Source: Aspidiotus rigidus (taxonomy: Eukaryota > Arthropoda > Insecta > Hemiptera > Diaspididae). Taken from it: a stretch of 64,000 bases of DNA. Below are positions 22,901-32,165 of this stretch, in pieces. Numbering within the stretch: position 1 is the first letter of the stretch; the number at the start of each line of letters is the position of its first letter. The notes under the pieces are model-generated. The model saw only the letters and a list, made by a program, of their open reading frames with translations. It was not told the DNA's origin and searched no databases. A program made the position numbers and the translations under genes. The stretch is taken from positions 2,232,001 through 2,296,000 of the forward strand of contig JAVHKY010000046.1 of NCBI GenBank assembly GCA_035079385.1, read 5' to 3'.

Positions 22901-25900
22901 TACTCCCAAGTGAAATAACCGAGTGCCTTTACAATTTATTTTATACGTCACAACAGCATTCAGCTGGAAAATTACACTTCATGGTTATTAGACCCAGAAT
23001 GGATCTTTTGGTATAATAAAAACGGCTTTGCTATCACTTATGGTTTATTTGCATGGATCTTTTGGTGCTAGGAATTGACAATTTAGGTTAGAACTGAGTA
23101 TCAAGGACATTGGAGAACTGCCAGACGACTAATTATTGAAAAAGATACACTCTGTTCGAATATCTAAAGGGAAATGTTCGATCAAAATATACAACGTCTT
23201 AGATACCTAATTCCATCTTATGAAGAAATCAGGGCCGTATCTAGAACATCGAATGGGGCCGGGCTGGCAATATTTCAGGGGGGCTTACTCAAATTTTAGA
23301 AAAATGATATAATGCTAACTAAGAAGTTTAATAAGCAATGAAAAACACGAAAATATAAAAATTTTGAAATAATGGAAGTCGATGGTTTTTTAGCTCATGA
23401 AATTTGAAGAACAAAATCGAGTAAATTAATTGAATAAATTTTTTGAAGTACTCGTAATCTGACATTTTTCAGTGCAATGTTGCGGTCGGACGGTTCAGGT
23501 CGGGCTGTACTTTTAGTTGTTTGAATACAAAATAATTCTCTTGGAAAACCTTTCCGCGGTAATTTTACACTGATGAATTATTTACTTTATGCATATGGAT
23601 TTTGTATTGAATATTTATTTTCAGATGTTTAACGAGAAGCCTTTCTACGCCTACACATACAAATCCTACACTTGAACAGAAGTGCCATGCTATGTGCCAC
23701 CCAGTCTACTGGTCACATTATTTGTGTTTCTCTGTACCGTATATGAAAGCTTCAAAAAAGAAATAGGCCAGCCGATTTTCATATTGTTGGCTGCAATCTG
23801 GATATCTTTTAGCGGTCTCAATTCTACATTGCCCCTTATAAGTTCTCATATCCTTGCTTGCTTAGATCCACATTTGGAGAACCATACACCGGGGGTTTGT
23901 AAGTTCTGCAATAAGATTAGCCTTTGGAACTGACTTGTGAAGGATATTCCAATTGTGTGGGCAAATACCATAGGAAAGATGAATCGCTTCCTCATCTCCG
24001 TAAAAGCGTTGAGTGAAAATATAGCAAGAGGAGAATACTATCAACTACTTGGACTTGATTCTTACACTATATGAAAGGAGAAGATAGAATTGAAAAATCT
24101 ACTAGAATCCAACCTACACATAGGCCTATAATAAATTGTTATTCCGAGTAGCGTGAAGAATTGTAGATACCGCTTGCTAGTTTCAATTTGACCAAAATGA
24201 TTCGTCAAACTCTGACCTAATGCTGCTTATTAAACCTCAAATATTTTTGAGTAGAAGCGTTTGAAAGAAGTTTTTGAGTTGAGTTTTTAAACATCATGTT
24301 TTACGGATATGAGGTGCTCGTTTTTTTTTCTTTTTCTTTTTTTTTCTCGATTAAGCGTAACAAAATATTCATATTCGGTATTTTGGAATCGTATACTTAC
24401 AAAATTTTGATCCTTGTTTGGTCCTATGGGAATTGTTATTTTGGATTGTTTTCGCAGAACAGGTTTTGTCAACTGTAAAAAAAGTAGAACTCATAAATAT
24501 TTACGTTCAATTATTTTTGAAAATGGAAAAGCGGAACGTTTTACAAGTCGTACGTTACGTCCTTACATGAGTCGATTTGTCGTCTGAAGGTGAGATTTTT
24601 TCAACGTGTGCGTTGTTCTTCAATGCCCACGGAGACAAAGGTATGGTAGCCATGGTTGTAGGCATGGGAAGAGGACTTGGTCCTTCTTTCACCCATGGTG
24701 GTCTAAAGACTGTTCTCTGTTGATTACTTTTCGTGGTTGTAGATCTAGTAACGTTTGAATTCATTATAAATGTGATGCGCAACCTTAGCTCTGAAACGGA
24801 TGTAAAATAATGGAGTTTATGAATTATTTTTAATCTAGTATTACTATGAATTTGTAAAATCTGTATGTTTATGTTCTAAAACCTCTCATCTAATTGAGCT
24901 AGGAGTTTTGAATTATCCTAGATACTAAACCATGCATCTATGAATAAAAATTCTATCTCTATAAAGAAAGAAATAAGAGATTTTTTTTTCTCGAACTCGA
25001 AAACAGCTGAATTAATTCTGCAGATTCTGCTGATTCTTAATCCAATATATACTCCCATTTGTGTTGTCTCTGCGCATTTTCTAAGCTATACAATAAATTT
25101 TTTTCTCTTCTTGTTTGAAGGAATTTTACTTTGTGTGTATTATTCGCACATAAAACGATCTGTAGGAGCGCTCTTGTTGATGTTGAGGTGATCACAGCGT
25201 TTTTTGTCATAACGCAGCAAATTAATAAAATCGCCTGTACCTTCTCGAATATTATTTTTGGTAGATAAAAAATACATAGAACTAAAATTGTGGTCTTTTT
25301 GGAGTGAATATAATTTTAAATGTCTTGGATAAAGTTTTTAAGATCATCGCCTTTTCGACGAGCTTCCGCAAATGACCGTTACATGAAACGTAGAGAACGC
25401 ATTCTTTGATTTTATTTGCGAATAGCCATGCAGGTACACTTAGTGAAGAACCAACATGATAGAAGGATGGCTATGTTGGAAATCTCTTGATGGCCTTCTC
25501 CATTTCAAGTCTTTACCTAGGTATATAAATTAAGTTCATTTAGGTATTCTTGCGCGTCCGGGAAGAGAGTTTTCAATAATATGGACTCGTAATACTGTCC
25601 CATACGACATAAGTTTCCATTGTACCTATCGCCTTACTTTTCGTTTTCGGGTATTTGTATCTACCCATAATTATGAATAGATCTGAAATCCTGAAGATGA
25701 AATACCGTTCTTCTAAGAATGAAATTGGAGTTGGCATAGACCCATGTAAAATGTTATGGAAAATTTTTATTTTCATAATATCTTCTACTACACTAAATTG
25801 ATTATGAAAACAGGTAACGCATTTTTGTTCTGTTGAATTTCCGGCATTGAATTTTTAAATTCTCTTTCTATATAGGCGATAACCATCATAGATTTAATAC

Positions 25901-27829
25901 TTTTAGTACCCAATTATACTAAGCCAAGCCTTAGCATTGAGTGTGTTTATAACATAATAAGTTACGGGGGAGTCTACAATTGGGTATTGTTCACAAGAAC
26001 TAGTGATTGTGAACTATAGCTGCGAGAAGTATGGGGAAAGTGGAAAATTCAACTTTATTGTCAATTTTACCTAGATTGCGATTGTAAATAATTGCTATGA
26101 GCTTTTAGGAAACGTGCCGAATAATTGTTGATGACCTGAAAGATGCAGGTGTAAAATGAATAACGAATTAATCACCTGGCCTAAAATAGAATTAGCCGTT
26201 TTATGGTTACCTGAAGTCGTCACAAAAACATTGGAGGCCAAAGAAGCGCGCGGTTCCAGGTTCAATTGTGCCACCAAACTTTTTTAAAATTGGAGGGTGT
26301 ACCGATGAAAGAGACGTCCTTGCGTTCTGTAGCTTCAGCGCTAGCAGTAGGAAACGGTTAGGGTTTTGTTTGCGACTTACGGAGAAACGTACCACAAAAC
26401 GCTTGTTCGTGTGTAAAAAGTGCAATACTACTTATTTAAAATGTCATAATTAACAGCTTGTCGTGTTGCAATAAATACCTTCAAGCCTCCTCCCCCATTT
26501 TTAATTTATGACAATATGTTAACACACTGCCTTAATAACGTTAAACTCTCCACGACAATACATTCTATATTATAATTGGTTCAATTTCTCACATTCCCTG
26601 AGGACTTCTCGCGATTGTCAACACTTACTTGTATGGGTAAACAATTCCTAGTTAATGTGATTAAAAATATTTCACTCTACCCAAACGAGAGCGTAATTGT
26701 ATACAATTCCTAGTTATTTTTTTACTTTGCCTCAATTTTAGATATTTCCTGTGAGCCGCCAGCTTCTAGATCACAGTTACCTGCCGCTGCCTGGGCGCAA
26801 CAACATTCACTTCCCGTTCGTCCGGTTGCGTCCCCAGATTTATATCAGAGATCCTAGTTATCAGACTTGCCAAAAAATCTGCAAGTGGTGAAAACGCGCG
26901 GAGCGGTGTAGGGTACACCGTTTTGCTTTCGACTGAAAACAATACTAAAAAATTTACCTAAAAATTTCGGCTTCAAAGAATTTGTTTTCATTCACTTATT
27001 CAAGCTCAAAGGTGTACAGCGTCTTGTAGGAATTTTTGTTGTTTTGCCACCTTTGATAAGCGACGGATAATAAAAATATAACACGATTTAGATGGCGAGT
27101 ACGATATCTAGGTTCTAAAATATACAGTACTTTTGAAGGTGCGTTGCTCAATCTTGCACCACTTTCTCGATTCACGATCTCCTTGGGGAGGGGGGGGGGG
27201 GCTTTCATTCGATGATTCATCGTTTAGTGACTTTGCCTTTATCTCCCCAGAATTAGACACTATGAACCATGTAGCGAAGACTAACGATGTTAAAATTAAT
27301 ATAGAAAAATCAGTCCGCTAAAAACTCATCCTAAGTGCTCTTGATACAACTGGTTCTTTCCCTCGAGACAAGAAAAAAGAAAACGAAAAATAGATTCGGC
27401 TTCCCACCTCGGTAGTCTCACTTCAAAAATTACTCGTTTACTGTCACCCTTTTTCTAAACTCAAAGATCCTGTAATTTATTTGTATAAGCCAAGTTCTGG
27501 CGTAGCCAAATAAATAAAGATCATGTTTCATGTCTATCATAGTATGAAAAATTTTCTGGCAGAGCCAAATAAATGATCATGGTTCATGTCTAACGTAATT
27601 TTATGTTCGTCAACTTTCACAGTATGGCAATTGTCTGCAGCTGAGCAAACCTTCGAAATCTGAATATTTCATCACATACCGTATACTCACTTCTAAGTCC
27701 CAAGGTCATGCGCCCGGACACCCGGACCGTTAACTTTCTCCTCTTCTTTGGTACGTTCAAAGAACTCGTGTCATCGTCATGAGATATTGATTCAGACGAA
27801 CTTTTGCTACTGGGATTCATTTTGAACAT
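7729..27829 (-). CDS. Two-WH2, proline-rich, coiled-coil actin regulator (SALS-like), 10-exon model
   Basis: Ten minus-strand exons join into a product of about 767 aa. Order: basic/Ser-rich N-terminus (1-43), a segment with the FRPPWVKEGPSPLPMP motif (about 75-90), a polyproline stretch near 190, an acidic segment (about 220-275), WH2-like motif 1 (about 305-335, KLRHVQCNDRSAP), WH2-like motif 2 (about 358-388, IKLKKVKTNDRSKP), then coiled coils alternating with Glu/Asp-rich linkers to the end. Tandem WH2 motifs beside polyproline imply G-actin binding and filament control. By domain order it resembles insect sarcomere length short (SALS), which promotes pointed-end elongation in muscle; forked/espin is less likely because no ankyrin repeats are seen. 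Phases agree at eight of nine junctions; only exon 4 to exon 5 is unresolved. The name is inference; the gene structure is seen in the sequence. Confidence 0.8.
8077..8351 (-). CDS. SALS-like gene, exon 9
   Basis: The acceptor is a pyrimidine-rich TTTCTTTTTGTTACAG and the donor GTAAGT. It enters with two bases completing a codon and leaves in phase 0. It encodes a strongly predicted coiled coil (lysine/glutamate heptads such as LREQLKKRQNELKEEKKK) followed by an acidic DELEEEDNSNEEE tail. Confidence 0.88.
8794..9085 (-). CDS. SALS-like gene, exon 8
   Basis: The acceptor is TTCCCTCTTATTTAG and the donor GTTAGT. Phase 0 in, phase 1 out, matching both neighbours. It encodes a coiled coil (LESAWLQNQELEQQLKSV), a short basic linker (RQPSKKF) and an acidic end rich in DDEEEES and ETETEE. 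Confidence 0.88.
9219..9573. mobile_element. MITE, family B, with internal 45-bp inverted arms
   Basis: The outer ends (AATAAAGTCTATCACC then GACGTCA, and GACGTCATCGGTGATGAACTTTAT) match the ends of the family member at 17,494. Inside, 45-bp arms at 9,296-9,340 and 9,452-9,496 pair almost perfectly (GATTCCCATAAGAATAGC and its complement). It is diverged at its tips and non-coding. Confidence 0.65.
10149..10570. mobile_element. MITE, family C, copy 1
   Basis: The ends are TACATTATGGAGGTATTGACAC-like on the left and the complement on the right, and the similarity extends a few bases further out (CCAC). An inverted, clearly homologous copy lies at 43,817-44,263, including the shared internal GTCGGAACCTTA and CTCCTAGCG blocks. 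There is no coding capacity. Confidence 0.75.
10743..10949. repeat. Perfect inverted repeat, 78-bp arms, 51-bp loop
   Basis: The left arm, 10,743-10,820, and right arm, 10,872-10,949, are exact reverse complements over all 78 bases, starting GGGCTTTTCC. The loop is 10,821-10,871. No target duplication was found at the ends. The complete lack of mismatches implies recent origin, gene conversion or constraint. It lies in an intron of the SALS-like gene, so it would be transcribed and could fold as double-stranded RNA. Confidence 0.92.
11086..11667. mobile_element. TIR-bounded element with ATTCCC-rich interior
   Basis: The left end GTAATGACAGGACGCCATGG and right end CCATCATGGCGTCGTGTCATTAC are imperfect inverted repeats. 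Inside, the words ATTCCC and GTTCCC and their complements recur about a dozen times between 11,148-11,215 and 11,400-11,445, suggesting a second, nested word-repeat element. No transposase frame is present. Confidence 0.5.
12197..12504 (-). CDS. SALS-like gene, exon 7
   Basis: The acceptor is CGATGTTGGACAG and the donor GTGAGT. Two bases complete the codon begun in exon 6; it leaves in phase 0. It starts GLRKFRREMTIEEQIQKS, then an acidic DPDELDDIDQVRED, then a long Leu/Glu/Lys coiled coil and a basic GRPKR patch. Confidence 0.88.
12622..12742 (-). CDS. SALS-like gene, exon 6 (second WH2 motif)
   Basis: A 121-bp exon with acceptor TTTTTTCGTAG and donor GTAAAT; phase 0 in, phase 1 out. It encodes FVYESEKKEDNDRNK, then LLKQIQGGIKLKKVKTNDRS and KPNLDG. 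The amphipathic LLxQI helix followed by LKKV-TNDRSKP is the WH2 pattern (helix plus LKKV-type linker) that binds monomeric actin. Confidence 0.88.
13314..13488 (-). CDS. SALS-like gene, exon 5 (first WH2 motif)
   Basis: It encodes LTKEKAAKLEALRSRPRRRP, then DWTDMMKEVESGKKLRHVQC and NDRSAPIIPQMKAKGQ. The donor is GTAAAG, in phase 0 with exon 6. The 5' edge is uncertain: acceptors at 13,488 (TTGTCAG) or 13,495 (CTCTAAG) both leave open frame, but neither joins in phase to exon 4's best donor, so a microexon or alternative donor is likely. The WH2 pattern is clear. Confidence 0.82.
13859..14073 (-). CDS. SALS-like gene, exon 4 (acidic)
   Basis: The best acceptor is CATAAAAG at 14,074, which gives two bases completing the codon from exon 3; the donor is GTAATG. 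It encodes IIDKEKLMSEDEESTASEGE, followed by a long Asp/Glu/His-rich acidic run. The acceptor lacks a strong pyrimidine tract, so the 5' edge could shift. The phase 0 exit does not match exon 5 directly. Confidence 0.72.
14453..14747 (-). CDS. SALS-like gene, exon 3 (proline-rich)
   Basis: The acceptor is TTTCATTACGTGCAG and the donor GTAAGT. Phase 0 in, matching exon 2 almost 10 kb away; phase 1 out. It encodes SNSSENALRIRKDGT and then a proline-rich stretch with PPPPPP and APPPLPP, a typical profilin- or SH3-binding sequence. Confidence 0.85.
16029..16052. repeat. (TC)n microsatellite
   Basis: A CT/TC dinucleotide run with a short extension to about 16,070. Confidence 0.9.
16599..16635 (+). 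repeat. Helitron-like unit cap 1
   Basis: AACAAGC, 22 variable bases, then AGGGTCGG. The same anchors flank different inserts at 18,582, 44,306 and 52,256. It marks the end of a repeat unit at the start of the tandem array. Confidence 0.5.
17494..17900. mobile_element. MITE, family B, complete copy
   Basis: The ends AATAGACTAAATCGCCGTGA and its exact complement frame arms of about 48 bp that include GACGTCA and a CTGATAACA block. The flanking TA/AT bases fit a short target duplication. The interior shares GATCATACGCTCAAATT with the 5.7 and 9.2 kb relatives. Confidence 0.78.
18438..18576. mobile_element. MITE, family A, second copy
   Basis: TACAGTTTGTTCCACG opens and CGTAGAACAGACTGTA closes, with 35-bp arms that pair apart from a few mismatches, including ATTTATAATACCAAACT. 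It is inserted in the tail of Helitron-like copy a, splitting the AAGAAGAA purine stretch, so it is younger than that unit. Confidence 0.72.
18641..20283 (+). mobile_element. Helitron-like repeat unit, copy b, with terminal hairpin
   Basis: The body repeats copy a in tandem. The 3' end carries a strong GC hairpin, GTCGGC (20,251) pairing with GCCGAC (20,273), followed by CTAA at 20,280, which fits the Helitron CTRR terminus. An inverted copy with the same hairpin and end is at 41,561-41,593, so the boundary is reproducible. It is non-coding. Confidence 0.58.
20313..20341. repeat. (CA)n microsatellite
   Basis: A nearly pure CA dinucleotide run just beyond the Helitron-like terminus. Confidence 0.95.
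20581..21540 (-). pseudogene. Internally deleted non-LTR retrotransposon (ORF1 start joined to RT end)
   Basis: On the minus strand from 21,540 a frame opens MTQHKCVECRRFISFKGGK with a C-x2-C zinc-finger-like pattern and stops at 21,373. A second frame to 21,149 encodes a Lys/Glu coiled coil (TKIEEMGRKIDEVLTFLHD). From 20,997 a 138-codon frame carries WNPIFKKYSDALESILRHFL and YNKLLREFTIYSSENR, typical of the C-terminal part of Jockey/CR1-type reverse transcriptases. The central endonuclease and RT core are missing, so this is a deletion derivative. Orientation is antisense to the Helitron-like units around it. The clade is not determined. Confidence 0.6.
22780..24061 (+). pseudogene. Possible decayed membrane-receptor exons, unidentified
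   Basis: At 22,795-23,016 a frame ends ITECLYNLFYTSQQHSAG and FMVIRPRMDLLV, loosely like the last intracellular loop of insect odorant receptors. At 23,682-23,933 a hydrophobic frame reads PIFILLAAIWISF, and after a stop the next frame to 24,055 reads KALSENIARGEYYQLLGLDS. Splice sites linking them were not found and stops intervene. It is either a decayed receptor gene nested in the intron or chance open frames. Confidence 0.2.
23231..23300. repeat. Possible hAT-like end
   Basis: CAGGGCCGTATCTAGAAC followed by a G-rich stretch (CAGGGGGGCTTA) resembles hAT element starts. No matching right end was found, so it is only a fragment if real. Confidence 0.25.
24567..24790 (-). CDS. SALS-like gene, exon 2
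   Basis: The acceptor is TTTTACATCCGTTTCAG and the donor GTAAGG. It enters with two bases (AG) that complete the AAG codon begun in exon 1, and leaves in phase 0 exactly as exon 3 needs. It contains RTVFRPPWVKEGPSPLPMP, a short proline-rich motif that looks conserved but that I cannot name, then a polar, disordered-looking tail. Confidence 0.82.
25150..25445. repeat. Dispersed repeat, inverted copy of 37,370-37,665
   Basis: Shared blocks include CGATCTGTAG, TTAATAAAATCG, AAGATCATC and the string CTTCCGCAAATGACCGT. The two copies are in opposite orientation, about 12 kb apart, one in this intron and one beyond the next gene. Confidence 0.65.
27187..27201 (+). repeat. Poly-G run
   Basis: GGGGAG followed by at least eleven uninterrupted G in an otherwise AT-rich intron. 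On the minus-strand transcript this is a C-run. Confidence 0.85.
27691..27829 (-). CDS. SALS-like gene, exon 1 (start codon)
   Basis: Two in-frame ATGs (27,829 and 27,820) open MFKMNPSSKSSSESIS. No acceptor AG lies between the upstream T-run and the ATG, so this is taken as the first coding exon. It encodes a Ser/Asp-rich start and a basic VPKKRRKLTVRV patch that could be a nuclear-localisation-like signal. The donor is GTGAGT at 27,690, phase 1, matching exon 2. Further 5' untranslated exons cannot be excluded. Confidence 0.78.
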
Positions 27830-30800
27830 TAAAAAAAACAGTAAAATACCTAAATGTCATGGAATAGCTTCTCTTCATGAAAACGTTTTTTATATTTCGG
27901 AAAAACGGTGAAAACTAATGAAAATTTGAAATGGAAAACCGTGTCTGAATGATCATTATTGCCATGGTATCTGAATAAACGCTCGCTCAAATTATGAATG
28001 AATCTACCTTGTACTCGATCGCATTTTGTTATAAACCAACAAACCAGCACAAACAGCGTCAAAATTCTCTAAAATACGTCTGAACTATTAGCGATAAAAC
28101 CATCTGCTGACATTTTTTTGCCACATAAATTGAAGGAATTTTGCAGATATGTAATTAGCATCCCTGTTGTGATCTGATATTTCTGTGATAGTACTCCTGT
28201 AATAAGGACCCCTAGTAGGGACCTAGTACGAAGCTGTATACACAGAGAGGTCATCAGCCGACTATAGCCTACAATACTGTATGTTACTAGACTTGCTAAA
28301 ATGAAGGCTCAACTTATTATCTGATTATAAAGATCTAGCCAATTCAGGTCTATATAAAGAAAGCCAATTCAAGTCTAGTAAAAAGATGGTAAACAAGGAG
28401 AGGCCACTGAGCCACTTTAGATCTAGTGTACTACATATTGAGTCTTGCTAGTATATGCCTGTATATTAGGCCTAATGTAATGAAGGCTAATAGGTATAAG
28501 CTCGCAGATGCAAGCGCACGGGTTCTTGTGATTTATATCTTGCAGTGTGCCGTGGATCGTACGAGATTAATTGAAGACTTGACCTAGTAGGTAAATCACT
28601 ACAAGTTTTGATGGAGTTTAGGAAAGAAATCAGTTTTAGGTCAACGAATGTTAATTTAATTTACATAATTAATTATAAATCTAAATCTATACAACGAATT
28701 AAATTTCGTTAAACTACGTGCGATGGTGCACAACTCCGAAGGGTCTATCTTGAAGTTCCTAACGGACAGAAAACAAAAGCAGTCCGTCAGTCTACGTCTG
28801 GTAGAGTAAATACTAATTCAGAGAGATCTTAACGTAATCCAAAGATGGTTACTAAAGAAGAGTCAGAGGCGCTTAGTGGAGGTTGCTTTCAAATAATAGG
28901 TAGATTCAATCTCGACTTGACCAAAGCTGTCTTCAAGAAAGACGAAAGTTGTCTGAGTCGTATTTGAAGGATGTAAATTTAGAGTTACACGACAATGATC
29001 TCGTAAAAGTCTTTTAGAGTTGGTAAGAATTCGGTTCCTTTTTCAAAAGGATCAGAAAATCAGTACTTACCAAATCGATCGCCTCGTTAAGGGTGACAAC
29101 TATTTCTTCCATTTCCATGATTCTCTGAATTTGATAAAACTACTTCGGTACGCACGAAAAGGATATACTTCCTAGAAATCTACTTGTTGTGAAATTTACG
29201 GTTTGTGACAAATCGAAATATCGGAAGGATATCGTAGCTGATAAATTGCTTAGTAATCATTGTAAATAAGACGCCGTTTATTTTTAATGGAAAGGAGGTC
29301 GAGAAAAGAAATGGTTTAGCCTATTTAGGCTAAGTCGAATTATCGATGATGTAAATAATCGAAGATTTCGACACTCCCCCCGCGCAAGAACGGTGAAATA
29401 TACTTGTATATTTGAGAATTATTGCTGTCGGAATTTAGAACGGTGAGTTCTGGTTTCTTTTCATGAATGAAGTACGAGATGACTAATTTTTGACTAGTGT
29501 ATTCGTAGATTTTTGAATCACCAACAGAGTATGAAAGGGGAATTACTTGCAGATGTAAACCGTGAAACCCAATATTCGCAGAATCATCGACTCGAGAGCG
29601 CATGAGATTATTATTATGCGTAGCAATCTGCATTATCTGCACTATACTTTAGTACGTACGGTGCAATCATGATTATGTTGTATGATACAGAACAATAAAC
29701 ACCTCTGAAAGCCTTTCTCTAATCTTCGGATTTACTCAGATGTCCAGTAAATTCCAGGTGAGTTTGTCCACAAAATTCCAGGAGATTTATTCATTATTTT
29801 CTGGGAAATTTTGCCCAAATTCCTAGAGGTTTTTTCAGTAATTTCCAGGAAGAAGAGTAGTGCACACGTGTACTCGAAAATTTCTGAATCACCCACAGGG
29901 TATATACATTTGCACGCACACGCGCACGATCGTCTTGGACCCTAAAGGTATGAAACATTTCAGACTACTAATACAGACCTCCTAAATCGTATGAAGAAAG
30001 CCTAGACGTGTAGTATAATGCTGGTATAAGAAAGGATTGAAACTAGTATAAGACTAGAACAATATTTAGTATAAGCCTAGTATTACAATATACTGCATGA
30101 AGCAAAAGGTATTGAAAAACAGGTGTACTCGCAGATTTCTCAATCACCCAGGAGGTATATCTCGAAAATTTTCCAAGTATGTTGTATTGAGAAGGGAGGA
30201 TGTACTCGCAAATTTTTCCATTGGGTTACGGTGAGATTAAAGACATGAAACGTGTCAAAGAGAACGAAATAATATGTAGAGGAACAACACATAGAAAATG
30301 AATTCGCCTGCAGGACTCGTATCATCTTATAAAGAGGAAAACGACTAGAAATAACAAACAAAAGCTTTGCAGTAAGTCTTCCTTCATGGCACTTTTGTTT
30401 TTAAAAATTTCTATTGATACACCACGGACCGTATTATTATGCTCCGATTGATGCATAATACAAATACGTAGATAAAGTGGACAGGGCACCTGTACTGACA
30501 TTTATCAAATTATTGATTGGCGTAAAAAAGTACGTTATCATTTCCATTTTTGTGGTGTTGATATATGTTTTTCAAACTTATCTGTATCAATTCTAACTCT
30601 ACTTAGTTTTTTGCAGCGGGAAACACCTTCAGATGCGTGATTGTACAATCTGGAGAGGTACAGTAAGCAAGGATATACCCTCTTTCATACTCTCCAATTT
30701 AATTTAAGGTAATGATCGAAATAATAATGACAACGATAATGACCTCTAATTCAGTTGGATATATGAGTTACGTTCATCACGTATTCCGGATCCTTTTTTT

Positions 30801-30896
30801 CTTTTTTTGGTAGTACATATATTTAGTTGGTAATGACCGTCTGTCAAAAACGTTTCCATGTTACATGATTAAAATTAGCGACTCTTGTACCTACTT
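27830..30896. other. Non-coding stretch with short decayed repeats
   Basis: No supported exon. Between 28,260 and 28,500 words such as TAGGCCTA and CTAGT recur. At 29,740-29,865 a 30-bp unit built round AATTCCAGG is repeated about four times. A promoter for the SALS-like gene should lie just above 27,830, but I recognise no core element. Confidence 0.4.
29738..29866. repeat. Degenerate tandem repeat (AATTCCAGG word)
   Basis: Phrases of the form AGTAAATTCCAGG, ACAAAATTCCAGG, AAATTCCTAGAGG and AGTAATTTCCAGG recur every 25-35 bp. Confidence 0.6.
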
Positions 30897-31132
30897 TAGC
30901 GTAGGAACATCAAGGGTTCTATCAGTCGGCCATCGCCGTAGTTGATGCTTTTTTCTTATTGGTCTAGAAAATGTTTATCATCATCATCATCATCATCATC
31001 GTCTGTCTAGCGCTTCATTATTATCACACCGTTGTTTTAGGTTGAAAGTATGAAACACACTGTTCAAATTAATGGAAGAAGAACTGGGCGTCGATTCTGT
31101 ACATCCAGTGACATACCTTGCGTACTTGTCAA
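30897..31132. repeat. 236-bp direct repeat, copy 1
   Basis: It is identical base for base to 31,622-31,857, including an (ATC)n run in its middle. The 489 bp between the copies contains a different repeat (31,133-31,555) and a TCCTATATAATAAA string. Confidence 0.92.
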
Positions 31133-31621
31133 GCCGCGTAAGCAACACACGACTTTTCACCTCTACCTACAATCACGTTTTTTGCTTAAATGCTAACTTA
31201 GTACTCAAATTCATTCAATGGATTGTTTTCTCAATAAGACACACACACACACACACACACACACCTCATCGATCTTTCATGCTCTCATTGCGATACTGAT
31301 ACCCCCAATCATTCAATATAATATCTTTCCTGTCCCAAATTAGTTTCACTCCTGAAGTCCTGGCTTATCTTCCACAATCACTTAGAAGCACTACCAGATG
31401 ACTCTCCATTTGTCCTCAACATCCTTTAATTCTTCCAACAATCAAATTCCTTTTTCCACATCTACACTTTTTAAAACCACTGAGCTTTGTGACACTCTCT
31501 TGATAACTCGTTCATTAAAAAAAAAAAAAATCTAAATGAAAATAAAAATCCTATATAATAAAGCACACTTTGTAAACAACGCGTGTCCGTCAATCGGTGG
31601 GTAGGTGTAATCAGTAAACTG
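31133..31621. repeat. Dispersed repeat with (CA)n, inverted relative to 38.6-39.5 kb
   Basis: The left edge GCCGCGTAAGCAAC corresponds to the hairpin GCTTACGC-GGCT-GCGTAAGC at 39,504-39,523. It continues in parallel through CAATGGATTG, CTCAATAAGACACACA and CATGCTCTCATTGCGATACTGATACC. At 31,549 TCCTATATAATAAA resembles a Helitron 5' start. It sits exactly between the two copies of the 236-bp direct repeat. Confidence 0.6.
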
Positions 31622-31857
31622 TAGCGTAGGAACATCAAGGGTTCTATCAGTCGGCCATCGCCGTAGTTGATGCTTTTTTCTTATTGGTCTAGAAAATGTT
31701 TATCATCATCATCATCATCATCATCGTCTGTCTAGCGCTTCATTATTATCACACCGTTGTTTTAGGTTGAAAGTATGAAACACACTGTTCAAATTAATGG
31801 AAGAAGAACTGGGCGTCGATTCTGTACATCCAGTGACATACCTTGCGTACTTGTCAA
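31622..31857. repeat. 236-bp direct repeat, copy 2
   Basis: It is an exact copy of 30,897-31,132, offset by 725 bp with no indel. It is followed directly by the palindromic complex at 31,860-32,350. Confidence 0.92.
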
Positions 31858-32165
31858 TTCTGTGTACTTCACCTAGGAACGGCGTAGCGGACTCAACTTG
31901 GCTACGCCGCGTACGACACCTCCGGAGGTAAGGAACTATATAAGATAGGTATGCGCAAGTGTTATAATGTAAATTGGCGGTATCTCTCGGATCTGGACTA
32001 CACCGACACGTTATTACGTACGACTCTACTTGCGATCGAGAACGAAAAACTCTACATGAGGCTACGAGCTCGTTTAATCTACTTGTGCAGTGTACATAAA
32101 GAATAGATATAATTATACGTATTATATTCGCTTGTCCGAAGGTGGCGTGCTTGTTTACAAACACT
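31858..32165 (-). repeat. LTR-like segment (possible solo LTR)
   Basis: Read on the minus strand it begins TGTAAACAAGCACGCC and ends GAAGTACACA, so it has TG...CA termini over about 305 bp, with TATA-like strings inside. No matching flanking duplication is seen. Part of it (31,911-31,961) recurs inverted at 32,302-32,349. Confidence 0.3.

Larger units (their letters stand above)
14748..24566 (-). other. Giant intron 2 of the SALS-like gene
   Basis: This 9.8-kb intron contains a (TC)n run, a TIR-bounded 6.4-kb segment (15,592-21,957) that encloses a tandem Helitron-like array and a non-LTR remnant, and possible decayed coding fragments at 22.8-24.1 kb. From 14,800 to 15,590 and from 21,960 to 22,780 nothing was recognised. 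Confidence 0.65.
24791..27690 (-). other. Intron 1 of the SALS-like gene
   Basis: This 2.9-kb intron contains a repeat copy at 25,150-25,445 (inverted relative to 37,370-37,665). The rest shows no recognised element or exon. A G-run of 12 sits at 27,187-27,201. An 83-codon hydrophobic frame at 24,940-25,191 overlaps repeat sequence and was not accepted. Confidence 0.6.

Noticed and set aside
22825..23016. Odorant receptor gene
   Set aside because: Only a loose likeness over about 30 residues, no upstream exons and stops between segments; listed as a weak fragment only.
24940..25191. 83-codon hydrophobic frame, possible membrane protein
   Set aside because: It runs into a dispersed repeat and has no splice or start support.
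31721..32164. 147-codon minus-strand frame
   Set aside because: It crosses an exact repeat copy, an (ATC)n run and an LTR-like segment; composition does not look like a protein.
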